Of a stretch of 15,704 nt of DNA, positions 6,696 through 14,048 are shown piece after piece; position 1 is the first letter of the stretch, and each line of letters starts with the position of its first letter. Source of the stretch: Anaerolineae bacterium (GTDB lineage Bacteria; Chloroflexota; Anaerolineae; Promineifilales; Promineifilaceae); NCBI GenBank assembly GCA_014879345.1, contig JACSSI010000027.1, positions 1 to 15,704 of the forward strand. The letters are read 5' to 3'. Both the position numbers and the translations under genes were made by a program. A model generated the notes under the pieces. That model was not told where the DNA came from. It did no database searches and saw only the letters and a program-made list of their open reading frames with translations.

Positions 6696-8120
6696 TCAAT
6701 ACGCACCCCGACCGAACAAAGCATGGGGGATGGTTTGCAGCAAAATACGAATGTCTAATGAGATAGACCAGTTTTCAATGTAATAAATATCCAGCAGACA
6801 AAGTTCATCAAACGTGAGGTCTGCACGCCCACTGACCTGCCATAAGCCGGTTAGGCCGCCGATAATTGTGAGGCGCTGCATATGCCAGGGTTTATACATT
6901 TCCACTTCTTCAAGCAGCGGCGGGCGTGGCCCGACAAGACTCATATTCCCCAGCAATACATTCCATAATTGAGGCAGTTCATCCAGACTTGTTTTGCGAA
7001 TATAGCGCCCCACCCGAGTCAGGCGCGGATCATCTTTTATTTTAAACATCGGGCCATCAGCTTCGTTTAATGCCTCTAGTTCTGCTTTTTGTTTGTGCGC
7101 ATCCACGACCATTGACCGAAATTTGTACATCTTGAATAACTTGCCATTGCGCCCTACCCGCTCACCAGAGTAAATGACGGGGCCAGGGGAATCAAATTTA
7201 ATGGCAAGGGCGAGCAGTCCACCAACGATGAAGGTGGGAATGGCAGCTATAATGACAATGGTCAAGTCCATTGCGCGTTTGAGGAAGCGGTCGAAGCGGG
7301 TGATGCCCACTTCACGCACGCCAAGCATGGGGATGCCAGCCATGTTTGTGAATTCAACGCGGTGCATACTAATTTGCAGCAGGTCTGGCACAGCTTGGGC
7401 GCGTACGCCATAGCGCTCGCAGATGGTGAGCAGTTGGACGGTTTTGCGGTGTTGTTCTCCGGGGAGGGCTACAAAAACGGTATGGAGCAACGGCCGTTCT
7501 CCCAAAATTTTCTCTAAATCACCAAAGTCACCCAGGTGGGGAATCATGCCCAGCCCGATATTGTTTTCTTCTGTGCCATCCACCAGATAGCCAATCGCTT
7601 TATAGCCCAGGTCGGGGCGTGCCAGCAGCGTGCGCATTAAACTGCGGCCTACTTCACCCGAGCCAATCACCAAAACACGGTCTACCGCTTTGCCTCGTCT
7701 ATATAACCAACTAAGCGTCCAACGGCGCATCAGCCGCCCCAGGCTCACAAATAAGATGATGAACAGGAATGCCCAGAAAAGCATCAGGCGGGAGAAGGGG
7801 CCGTTGGGCTGCAAAAAGAAGGTGATTGCCATCATGAGTACGATGGCAGTGGCGGTGGCAAAGGCGATCCGCGATACTTCATCGATCCAAAATTCGCCGC
7901 GCCGTCTGTGCCATACCTTGTTTTGAGAGAAGGTCAGGATGAGTAAGCCCATGAGGATGAGCTGCTGGCTGAGATAGCGGCTGTATGGTTCATAAAATTC
8001 TTCAGGTACTTCTAAAATTAGCTGCCATTCATACCGCGCCATGTAGGCAAAAATAAAGGCCAGATTGATGAGAATCAGGTCGGAGAGGATGGTGAGGTTG
8101 CGAATGCGTCGGTTTCTCAT
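6696..8120 (-). CDS. Polyprenyl-phosphate sugar-1-phosphate transferase (WbaP/exopolysaccharide type)
   Basis: A 474-residue membrane protein expected to move a sugar-1-phosphate from a nucleotide sugar to undecaprenyl phosphate, the first step of a lipid-linked glycan. Four N-terminal membrane helices (about residues 10-28, 50-66, 85-103, 110-127) precede a nucleotide-binding-like domain (G-S-G-E-V-G at 153-158). A re-entrant or membrane helix (about 284-306) follows, then the PF02397-type catalytic domain: S-P-G-P-V-I-Y-S-G-E-R-V-G, K-F-R-S-M, K-D-D-P-R-L-T-R-V-G, S-L-D-E-L-P-Q-L-W-N-V, L-V-G-P-R-P. The frame opens at a GTG at 8150, but that lies inside a repeat element, so I chose the ATG at 8120; neither has a clear ribosome binding site. 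It follows the glycosyltransferase gene and probably shares its transcript. The transferred sugar cannot be told from sequence. Confidence 0.9.
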   Translation of the reverse strand: MRNRRIRNLTILSDLILINLAFIFAYMARYEWQLILEVPEEFYEPYSRYLSQQLILMGLLILTFSQNKVWHRRRGEFWIDEVSRIAFATATAIVLMMAITFFLQPNGPFSRLMLFWAFLFIILFVSLGRLMRRWTLSWLYRRGKAVDRVLVIGSGEVGRSLMRTLLARPDLGYKAIGYLVDGTEENNIGLGMIPHLGDFGDLEKILGERPLLHTVFVALPGEQHRKTVQLLTICERYGVRAQAVPDLLQISMHRVEFTNMAGIPMLGVREVGITRFDRFLKRAMDLTIVIIAAIPTFIVGGLLALAIKFDSPGPVIYSGERVGRNGKLFKMYKFRSMVVDAHKQKAELEALNEADGPMFKIKDDPRLTRVGRYIRKTSLDELPQLWNVLLGNMSLVGPRPPLLEEVEMYKPWHMQRLTIIGGLTGLWQVSGRADLTFDELCLLDIYYIENWSISLDIRILLQTIPHALFGRGAY

Positions 8121-8135
8121 TTGAAAATCAAGTTT

Positions 8136-8204
8136 AACCACAGAGAACACAGAGATGTTGAGTTGAGGTTAGCTGTTTTCTGTGCAACTGTGTCTCTGTA
8201 TGGG
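8136..8204. repeat. Intergenic element with facing CACAGAG-type 9-mer arrays
   Basis: Between the glycosyltransferase stop and the sugar transferase start. On the plus strand ACCACAGAG (8137-8145) and AACACAGAG (8146-8154) are adjacent 9-mers. Further on, the minus strand carries ATACAGAG-ACACAG-type units (about 8181-8204, seen on plus as ...CTGTGTCTCTGTATGGGTT). The two arms are imperfect inverted copies starting with AACC. A related element lies at 15292-15349. Such motifs are, to my knowledge, common non-coding repeats in several phyla. Confidence 0.65.
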
Positions 8205-9365
8205 TTATTTTTTGTCATTTATAAGTTGATGGTAGATAACGGCCGTTTTCCGCCCTGCTTCTTCCCATGAAAAAAGTCTTGCGTGCTGCAAGCCTTTGGT
8301 ACGCATTGTAGCCGACAAATCTGAATCGCCTAATACGCTTGCTATACGCTCCGCTAGTTCTGCGGCATCATACGGATTGAACAGCAATCCCGCGCTGCCA
8401 ACTGCTTCAGGAATGGATGAAGCAGTTGAAGCGACCACTGGCGTCCCGCAAGCCATCGCTTCTACCACAGGCATCCCAAACCCTTCATACACAGATGGGA
8501 AGGCAAACAGGGATGCGGCGTTGTACCACAGTGGTAAATCCTCGTCGGCCACATAACCTGGAAAAATAACACGATCTACCAGTCCTAAAGCCTCAATTTG
8601 GGCGAAAATTTCATCATAGAGCCAGCCTTTGCCCCCAGCCAGCACCAACTGTATCTCTTTATCAGCTAATTTTGCCAGCGCTTCGAGCAATATGGGAATG
8701 TTTTTGCGCGGCTGCAAGGTACCAACGTGGAGAATAAAACGTGCGGGCAAGTTATGGGTTTGACGGAAGGTGTTGATTTGTTCTGGCGGGAGGGGTTGGT
8801 AACGGCCGTTTACCCCCGGAACCACCACGTCAATCTGAGATAGCGGCACATCAAAAAACTGATGTACATCTTGCCGGCTCGATTCAGAAATCGTAATCAC
8901 CCGGTTGGCAGCGCGGCAGGAGCGTTTTGTCTGGCTGGTGAGATACCAGCGCTGTAAAGCAGGAAAGCGCTCAGGGAAATGCAGAAAACTTAAATCATAA
9001 ACCGTCACCACAGTCGGGCATGGCTTGATAAGCGGTGTGACAAATGCCATGCTGTGCATCAAATCCAGCTTGCGCGACTGCCACGGCCACACCATCTGTT
9101 CCCATAAAATACGCACCGACCGCCTTTCTGTCGGCCAACGACTCCCTTGCACAATAAAATCATCGCGTTGCGGTAGATCATTGCCCCAGCGTGTGAAAAT
9201 GGTGTATTTACTGTCCGCATTCTGCGGCAAATGGCTTAAAACTTGTGCGATGTAATGGTGGATACCGGCTCGCCGATACCCCGCTTCTCCTGATAAAAGA
9301 TGGGCGTTGACTGCGATATGAAACGGCCGTTTCTCACCACCATGTTTACTGTTTTCAGATTGCAT
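8205..9365 (-). CDS. GT4 family glycosyltransferase (GT-B fold)
   Basis: A 386-residue retaining glycosyltransferase of group 1. The N-terminal half has the H-x-Y-I-A-Q-V-L acceptor-side start and a V-V-T-V-Y-D-L-S-F-L-H-F-P-E motif. The C-terminal donor-binding half has H-V-G-T-L-Q-P-R-K-N-I, V-I-F-P-G-Y-V and the hallmark E294-x7-E302 (Y-E-G-F-G-M-P-V-V-E-A-M-A-C-G-T-P-V). It likely adds a sugar to a lipid-linked or envelope glycan together with the sugar-1-phosphate transferase 84 bases downstream; donor and acceptor are unknown. The ATG at 9365 has no ribosome binding site but sits 8 bases after a perfect TATAAT. Three AACGGCCGTT copies (8238, 8801, 9322) encode T-A-V, N-G-R and R-P respectively, all three frames within one gene. 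Confidence 0.92.
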   Translation of the reverse strand: MQSENSKHGGEKRPFHIAVNAHLLSGEAGYRRAGIHHYIAQVLSHLPQNADSKYTIFTRWGNDLPQRDDFIVQGSRWPTERRSVRILWEQMVWPWQSRKLDLMHSMAFVTPLIKPCPTVVTVYDLSFLHFPERFPALQRWYLTSQTKRSCRAANRVITISESSRQDVHQFFDVPLSQIDVVVPGVNGRYQPLPPEQINTFRQTHNLPARFILHVGTLQPRKNIPILLEALAKLADKEIQLVLAGGKGWLYDEIFAQIEALGLVDRVIFPGYVADEDLPLWYNAASLFAFPSVYEGFGMPVVEAMACGTPVVASTASSIPEAVGSAGLLFNPYDAAELAERIASVLGDSDLSATMRTKGLQHARLFSWEEAGRKTAVIYHQLINDKK

Positions 9366-9373
9366 AAGCGGGC

Positions 9374-9379
9374 ATTATA
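9374..9379 (-). promoter_or_regulatory. -10 box (TATAAT) 8 bases before the glycosyltransferase ATG
   Basis: Perfect minus-strand TATAAT. A transcription start about 7 bases downstream would be 1-2 bases from the ATG at 9365, implying a leaderless mRNA. The -35 at 16-18 bases is weak (GGTCAA or CGGTCA). Confidence 0.5.
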
Positions 9380-9431
9380 ACGAAAATCGACAGATTTGAC
9401 CGACTTAAAAACCGGCATTTGCAAAAAGTCA

Positions 9432-9461
9432 TTGACTTGGCAGCGGGTGACGCCTTAAAAT
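9432..9461 (+). promoter_or_regulatory. Toxin-antitoxin promoter
   Basis: TTGACT (9432-9437), an 18-base spacer and TAAAAT (9456-9461; one mismatch to TATAAT). Predicted start near 9468. The 36-bp palindrome overlaps the end of the -10 and the start site, as expected for an autorepressed module. Confidence 0.6.
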
Positions 9462-9495
9462 AAGTAAGGGTATTACTGGTAATACCCTTACTTAT
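9460..9495. promoter_or_regulatory. 36-bp perfect palindrome, likely operator of the toxin-antitoxin module
   Basis: Two perfect 17-base arms, ATAAGTAAGGGTATTAC (9460-9476) and its exact complement (9479-9495), around TG. It covers the end of the -10 box through about +28 and ends 24 bases before the antitoxin ATG. VapB/AbrB-type antitoxins commonly bind such palindromes alone or with the toxin to repress their own operon. A transcript hairpin is the alternative reading, but there is no T-tract terminator after it. Confidence 0.75.
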
Positions 9496-9519
9496 CCTAA
9501 CCACGTCAGGAGAGTTTTT

Positions 9520-9747
9520 ATGAGAGTCACAACAAAGGGACAAATCACAATTCCCTTAAAAATACGACAAAAATTAAACATCACCCCAGCGACAGAAGTA
9601 GATTTTATCGTAAGCAAAGATGATCGCGTTTACATCGTGAAAAGAGAAAACACAGAAGTAAGTAATCGGTTCACAAAATTACGCGGCAGTGCCACCGTCA
9701 AAATGACCACAGAAGAAATTATGGCACTAACAAGAGCTGACGAATGA
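9520..9747 (+). CDS. vapB: VapB-type antitoxin, SpoVT/AbrB domain
   Basis: A 75-residue protein. Residues 1-42 form a swapped-hairpin SpoVT/AbrB DNA-binding domain (M-R-V-T-T-K-G-Q-I-T-I-P-L-K-I-R-Q-K-L-N-I, then V-D-F-I-V and V-Y-I-V-K-R). The C-terminus (R-G-S-A-T-V-K-M-T-T-E-E-I-M-A-L-T-R) is the usual toxin-binding tail that inserts into a PIN domain. A strong ribosome binding site (AGGAGAG, 6 bases before ATG) fixes the start. It neutralises the downstream toxin and should repress the operon through the adjacent palindrome. The stop overlaps the toxin start (ATGA). Base use is more A/T-rich than the neighbouring genes, and it stands on the opposite strand, so transfer as a module is likely. 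Confidence 0.92.
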   Translation: MRVTTKGQITIPLKIRQKLNITPATEVDFIVSKDDRVYIVKRENTEVSNRFTKLRGSATVKMTTEEIMALTRADE

Positions 9748-10148
9748 ATGGGGTCATCGTTGATTCAAACGTTATTCTTGATATTTTTTTAGATGATCCC
9801 AATTGGGCAGAGTGGTCTGAAAAAACATTGAATCAATACGGTGCTTCTGGAAGTCTCTATATAAATCCAATAATTTACACAGAGGTTTCGATTGGGTTTC
9901 ATCGAATTGAAGAATTGGAAGCAGTTATGGAAGCGGCTGGGTTTCAGATGCTTACCATCCCCAAAGAAGCGTTGTTTTTGGCTGGTAAAGCTTTTATGGC
10001 TTACCGGAATAACAGAGGAACCAAATCATCAACGCTGTCAGATTTCTTTATCGGCGCACATGCGGCTGTACTGGGTATCGCTTTAATAACAAGAGATACA
10101 GCTAGATACCGTACTTATTTCCCCACCGTCAGCTTAATCATGCCATAA
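9744..10148 (+). CDS. vapC: VapC-type toxin, PIN-domain ribonuclease
   Basis: A 134-residue PIN-domain protein that would cut RNA (in characterised VapCs often tRNA or rRNA) with Mg2+. The four conserved acids are present: D7 (V-I-V-D-S-N-V-I-L-D), E47 (I-I-Y-T-E-V), D100 (L-S-D-F-F-I-G-A-H-A) and D118 (L-I-T-R-D-T-A-R-Y), so it appears active. Length is normal for the family. The ATG at 9744 overlaps the antitoxin stop by four bases, giving translational coupling. The gene ends 21 bases before the convergent class A PBP stop with no terminator seen. Same low-GC style as the antitoxin. Its RNA target cannot be read from the sequence. Confidence 0.93.
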   Translation: MNGVIVDSNVILDIFLDDPNWAEWSEKTLNQYGASGSLYINPIIYTEVSIGFHRIEELEAVMEAAGFQMLTIPKEALFLAGKAFMAYRNNRGTKSSTLSDFFIGAHAAVLGIALITRDTARYRTYFPTVSLIMP

Positions 10149-10169
10149 AACCAATGAGTTGACCGACGT

Positions 10170-13013
10170 TCACGGCCCAACTTTAATGGGTACATCGTGA
10201 GGCTCCCCCACCAAATTGCCATCATGCCCGATGAGCGTAAGCCGCAATGTGTAATCACCCGGGGCAAAATCGCTCGCATTTAACTGTGCCAGAGTGCCGT
10301 TGCTAACAGGCAACTGCCCCGCTTCATTCACAGGCAGCCACTCTGTCGGATTGGTGCCTGCCCCGATTTCTACCTTGAAGTGCTGCACCTGCGTTGGCTC
10401 AAACAGCGCCGTGCCATGCACCATCACAATACCGTTGACCTGTGAGCCTGCCGATGGCGCCAAAATGTAATAATTGCCACTGGCTGGCGCTGCTACGGGC
10501 GCTCCAGACGATTCGCGGATGGTATTGCTCTGTGTTGGTTGAGCATTGGCTGCATCTGAGAACTCCAGAGAACTCATAGGGCAAACTGTGGCTGGTGCCA
10601 TCCGGAAACCTGTGCCTTGCGCCCACAGCCGCGCTCGCACCTCATCTGGAAAGTGGGGCGGGATTTGTAAGTAAAGTCGTGTTGTGCCGCCAATGGGGAC
10701 ACGATTGGAATTGACCACGCAATCAGTCGGCACGGGCTGCTTTGTACCGTCATCCAGTTCGCCAAGCTGCACCTCTTGGGCGTCTTTTCCAGAAAGGGAA
10801 TGGCTGACAAGTGTCCATGCCCCAGGATTGGCGCCAGCATTGATGTTATATTGCACACGAGGATTGCCATGTTGCGGCACACCCACCATAAACAAATCAT
10901 CGCGGGTGGCGCTGCATTGGCTGCCGCCAGTTCCTCTGGGTAAACATACTTTTCGGGTTTCGATACCGCCTGGGACTGTGAAATTCGGGGAGGGAGAACG
11001 GCCGTTTATCATCAAACTGTGCTGTAAATCCTCATCCGCATAAATCTCCGTCATAATCCGGTTCCATACCGGCGCTGCCCCGCGCAAACCAGGCAAATCA
11101 TTCATGGGATGACCATCAGAATTGCCTAACCAGACACCGACTACCAAACCAGGCGTATACCCAATCGTCCAGCCATCACGGAAATCATTCGTCGTGCCAG
11201 TTTTTGCCGCTGCGGGAAACGGCAGCGCCAACGCATTGTCACGTCCCATCGCTGGCAAACGCGCTTCATCATCATCCAAAATATCCGTAATAATATAGGC
11301 AATGCGTTCATCCAGCGCCTTGAGCGGTGGCACTCGTTCACTTTGCACATCGTAGATTACATTTCCGCGGCTGTCCGTAATTTGTAGAATACTCGTGAGC
11401 GGTGCTTTCTGCCCCATATTAGCCAACGTGGCAAAGGCTTGCGTTAGCTCCAGTAAAGGCACCTCGCCGCCGCCCAGCGTAATCGACAGCCCATAATTGC
11501 TGGCGCGTTCATCCAGGGATTCAACGCCCATTTTCCGTGCTAACTGCACAAATGCGGGGATGCCTACATCACGCAAGAGTTGGATAGGTGGAATGTTATA
11601 ACTATTTGCCAGCGCATCACGGAAAAGAACAGGGCCATGATAACGTTCATCATAATTTATTGGTGTCATGTATTGACCCTGCCCCACATCCAGTTTAATG
11701 GGCACGTCCCACAACACATCGGCCGTAGACCAGCCTTTCTCCATAGCGGCCGCATAGGTTAGCGGCTTGATAGTGCTGCCCGGTTGACGTGGTTGCAGCG
11801 CCACATTGACTTGCCCCGCGATGGCATCATTAAAGTAATCCAGGCTGCCCACCATGCCCAAAATTTCACCGGTAGCCGGTTTGAGCAGCACCACCGAGCC
11901 GTTGCTGACATCATGATTGGCCGCTTTGGCCGCGACCTGATCCCGTATCGCTTGTTCAGCCAGCTTTTGCATATCCAAGTCGAGACTGGTGGTTACTTGC
12001 CAGCCGCCTTTTACTAAGGCATCTGGGCCATATTTTCGTTCCAACTCATTTTGGACATAGAGTACAAAATGCGGTGCTTCCAAGACTTTGTTCGCCACTT
12101 CAATCTGTACGGGCATTCGCGGCGCCAATTGTAATTCCGCACCTTTGGCAACTTCGGCTTCTATGTAGTCAATGGAACCTTCTTCCAGCATTAAATCAAT
12201 GATGAATGCTTGCCGTTCTTTTGCACCCTCGAAGTTATTGTAAGGGTCTAATTCGTAGGGAGATTGAGGTAGACCTGCCAAGAAAGCTGCTTCAGCCAGA
12301 TTCAAGTCGAGGGCTGGTTTGTTGAAATAGGTTTGCGCGGCGGCTTCGATGCCATAAGCCAAATTGCCATAATAAATCTCGTTGAGATACATTTGCATGA
12401 TGGCTTCTTTACTGCGCTGCTGAGTAAGGATGACGGAGAGAAAGATTTCACGGAGTTTACGCTCATAGCTGACACCGATTCGTTCCTCATAACTAAAGGC
12501 GATGTGGCGTACCAACTGCTGTGTAATGGTGCTGGCGCCTACAGGGCGGCCGTCAGGATTACGATAATTACGGACAAGGGCAGCCACGTTGGCGGGAATG
12601 TCTACACCGATATTTGTCCAGAAGGTGTCATCTTCCGCGGCTACGGCTGCGTCGATAATATCGCGGGGGATTTCGTTATATTTGAGCCAGCGGCGCTTTT
12701 CTGTGGTGGTCAGTTCAAAGAGGAGGTTGCCTTTGCGGTCGTAGAAACGAGGTGTGCCACCGGCGCCGGAACCGCTATAGGTGACGACTGTCTCAATCGC
12801 GTCTGAAAGTTCGTTGCTGAAATAGACGTAGCCACCGATGGCTGTCAACACCCCCAATAGAAGCAGAATTAAGCTCAACTGCACAAAAATGATGAAAAGA
12901 CGTGCGCACCCTCTGTTTTTTTTCTTTTCATTTGGGGGCTTGGGGGCTTGGGGTAACGGCCGTTTTCGAGCCTTATCCATATATTCTAGTTGATACCCAC
13001 CATCATTACTCAT
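10170..13013 (-). CDS. Class A penicillin-binding protein (bifunctional glycosyltransferase/transpeptidase)
   Basis: A 947-residue bifunctional peptidoglycan synthase. A basic, Pro-rich cytoplasmic N-terminus (1-37) and one membrane anchor (about 38-62) precede the GT51 glycosyltransferase domain (A-A-E-D-D-T-F-W, E127 catalytic; G-A-S-T-I-T-Q-Q-L-V-R from 159). The transpeptidase domain has P-G-S-T-I-K (S413, K416), S-Y-N (471-473) and K-T-G-T-T (604-608). The C-terminal 100 residues, from I-L-A-P-S-A-G-S-Q-V-x-G, look like a beta-sandwich similar to the PBP1C C-terminal or Ig-like domains, after a low-complexity linker; there are several Cys in 690-811. The start is uncertain: ATG at 13013 lacks a ribosome binding site; ATG at 12980 (M12) is an alternative. 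Convergent with vapC. PBP1A-like or PBP1C-like; I cannot decide. Confidence 0.93.
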   Translation of the reverse strand: MSNDGGYQLEYMDKARKRPLPQAPKPPNEKKKNRGCARLFIIFVQLSLILLLLGVLTAIGGYVYFSNELSDAIETVVTYSGSGAGGTPRFYDRKGNLLFELTTTEKRRWLKYNEIPRDIIDAAVAAEDDTFWTNIGVDIPANVAALVRNYRNPDGRPVGASTITQQLVRHIAFSYEERIGVSYERKLREIFLSVILTQQRSKEAIMQMYLNEIYYGNLAYGIEAAAQTYFNKPALDLNLAEAAFLAGLPQSPYELDPYNNFEGAKERQAFIIDLMLEEGSIDYIEAEVAKGAELQLAPRMPVQIEVANKVLEAPHFVLYVQNELERKYGPDALVKGGWQVTTSLDLDMQKLAEQAIRDQVAAKAANHDVSNGSVVLLKPATGEILGMVGSLDYFNDAIAGQVNVALQPRQPGSTIKPLTYAAAMEKGWSTADVLWDVPIKLDVGQGQYMTPINYDERYHGPVLFRDALANSYNIPPIQLLRDVGIPAFVQLARKMGVESLDERASNYGLSITLGGGEVPLLELTQAFATLANMGQKAPLTSILQITDSRGNVIYDVQSERVPPLKALDERIAYIITDILDDDEARLPAMGRDNALALPFPAAAKTGTTNDFRDGWTIGYTPGLVVGVWLGNSDGHPMNDLPGLRGAAPVWNRIMTEIYADEDLQHSLMINGRSPSPNFTVPGGIETRKVCLPRGTGGSQCSATRDDLFMVGVPQHGNPRVQYNINAGANPGAWTLVSHSLSGKDAQEVQLGELDDGTKQPVPTDCVVNSNRVPIGGTTRLYLQIPPHFPDEVRARLWAQGTGFRMAPATVCPMSSLEFSDAANAQPTQSNTIRESSGAPVAAPASGNYYILAPSAGSQVNGIVMVHGTALFEPTQVQHFKVEIGAGTNPTEWLPVNEAGQLPVSNGTLAQLNASDFAPGDYTLRLTLIGHDGNLVGEPHDVPIKVGP

Positions 13014-13016
13014 AAC

Positions 13017-13047
13017 ATTATGGTAAGCTATTTGCTTAATTGGTCAA
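13017..13047 (-). promoter_or_regulatory. Possible promoter of the class A PBP gene
   Basis: Minus-strand TTGACC (13042-13047) with either TACCAT at a 16-base spacer (13020-13025) or CATAAT at a 19-base spacer (13017-13022). Either would start transcription at or within a few bases of the ATG at 13013, implying a leaderless message or the internal ATG at 12980. Confidence 0.35.
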
Positions 13048-13078
13048 GATAGATAGGACTTTTGGGTAGAAAGTGGCG

Positions 13079-13546
13079 CTACAGTTGAAGAGATAGTTTA
13101 CTGGCTTGCACCGCTTCATAGCCAAATTGAAATTGGGTACGTTGCAGCGCATCCAGTGGCAGCCACTCAGGCTGAGTGAGTGCGTTTGCATCTTCGGGGA
13201 AACGGATGGAGGTGGCAGACGGCCGTTCTACCAAATAATAAAGCGCGGACAAGTGCCAGAAACAATCATCTTCTTGCCGATATTGATTCTCGATAAAAAG
13301 GAGAGAGCCTAAAATCGGGGTGATGTCTGCCAGTTCACGAAAATAATGGCGAATGGCCTGAGTGGGTTCTTCATTTTCTGCCACGATTCGTCCAGGAGGC
13401 AGCAAAAGCTGAGTTTCCTGATTGCGCAGGAGTAAAATTTGATTGTGCTCTATAAAAATACCATAAACAGCAGGGCGAAAAGTGAGGTTTTCAGGAGATA
13501 CTATTGTGGCCTGACCTTGATCATTGAAGATTTTAATCGTTGTCAT
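13079..13546 (-). CDS. Nudix-fold protein with degenerate catalytic box
   Basis: A 155-residue protein. V-Y-G-I-F-I-E-H-N-Q-I-L-L-L-R-N (27-42) followed by L-L-L-P-P-G-R (47-53) and E-W-L-P-L-D-A-L near the end is the Nudix hydrolase layout. The box itself is poor: after G52 come A-E-N-E-E-P-T-Q-A-I-R-H-Y-F-R-E-L-A-D, in which the R-E-U-x-E-E glutamates are not all at their places. Either the helix reads H-Y-F-R-E-L, or R70-E71-L72 is used with a three-residue shift and D74 instead of E. It may be inactive, or a divergent hydrolase. The ATG at 13546 has GAGGT 7 bases upstream. It lies 34 bases after nusB, probably in the same transcript. Confidence 0.75.
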   Translation of the reverse strand: MTTIKIFNDQGQATIVSPENLTFRPAVYGIFIEHNQILLLRNQETQLLLPPGRIVAENEEPTQAIRHYFRELADITPILGSLLFIENQYRQEDDCFWHLSALYYLVERPSATSIRFPEDANALTQPEWLPLDALQRTQFQFGYEAVQASKLSLQL

Positions 13547-13580
13547 GGGCTGTACCTCAATTGGTGGTTAAGCGGGGAAA

Positions 13581-14024
13581 CTATTCTGCCATAGGAACGA
13601 GGAGCAGTTCCTTACGTAGCTGTGATGTTTGGTCTGCAAGCGTCCCAAGAACGCCGTTGATAAAACGCGGAGCGCTGTCAGAGCCGTATGTTTTGGCTAA
13701 CTCAACAGCTTCATTGATGGCGACTTTCACTGGGGTATTGGCATCAATCAGAAACTCATAAATGGCAATGCGCAAAATATTGCGATCAATAACAGCCATC
13801 TGGTCTAGCGGCCACTCTGGCGCGTAACGGGCAATTAGCATATCCATCTCTTCCTGATGCTCAATGGTGCCTTGCACGAGCTGTGAGGCAAATTCAACAC
13901 CAGCTTGCTCCATGTAGTTCTCAGCAAGGCGGCGCTGTAAAATCTCACCAGGTGGATGATTGGCTATATCGTATTCGTAAAGTGTCTCAAGGGTTACACG
14001 CCGTGCGCGTCTTCTAGTTTTCAT
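13581..14024 (-). CDS. nusB: Transcription antitermination factor NusB
   Basis: A 147-residue all-helical RNA-binding protein that joins NusE/S10 on boxA RNA for rRNA antitermination. It starts M-K-T-R-R-R-A-R-R-V-T-L-E-T-L-Y-E-Y-D, the arginine-rich helix 1 of NusB. The C-terminal half has the strongly conserved D-R-N-I-L-R-I-A-I-Y-E-F-L, P-V-K-V-A-I-N-E-A-V-E-L-A-K-T-Y-G and F-I-N-G-V-L-G. Length matches the family. The gene starts 24 bases after the Asp23-like stop; the asp23(yqhY)-nusB order is the same as in Bacillus. The ribosome binding site is weak (GAAG before the ATG). Function is firm. Confidence 0.96.
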   Translation of the reverse strand: MKTRRRARRVTLETLYEYDIANHPPGEILQRRLAENYMEQAGVEFASQLVQGTIEHQEEMDMLIARYAPEWPLDQMAVIDRNILRIAIYEFLIDANTPVKVAINEAVELAKTYGSDSAPRFINGVLGTLADQTSQLRKELLLVPMAE

Positions 14025-14048
14025 GTGCTTCAGCCAGTTCGGATAGCC

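Noticed and set aside
8121..8150. GTG start at 8150 for the sugar transferase
   Set aside because: It falls inside the CACAGAG repeat and adds ten residues without family character; ATG at 8120 begins directly at the usual N-terminus.
9366..10169. Insertion sequence or integrated element around the toxin-antitoxin module
   Set aside because: No transposase, terminal inverted repeats or target duplication were seen; the only palindrome is at the promoter.
12333..12806. Plus-strand open frame of 157 codons inside the class A PBP gene
   Set aside because: It lies opposite the intact GT51 domain, with no ribosome binding site or recognisable domain.
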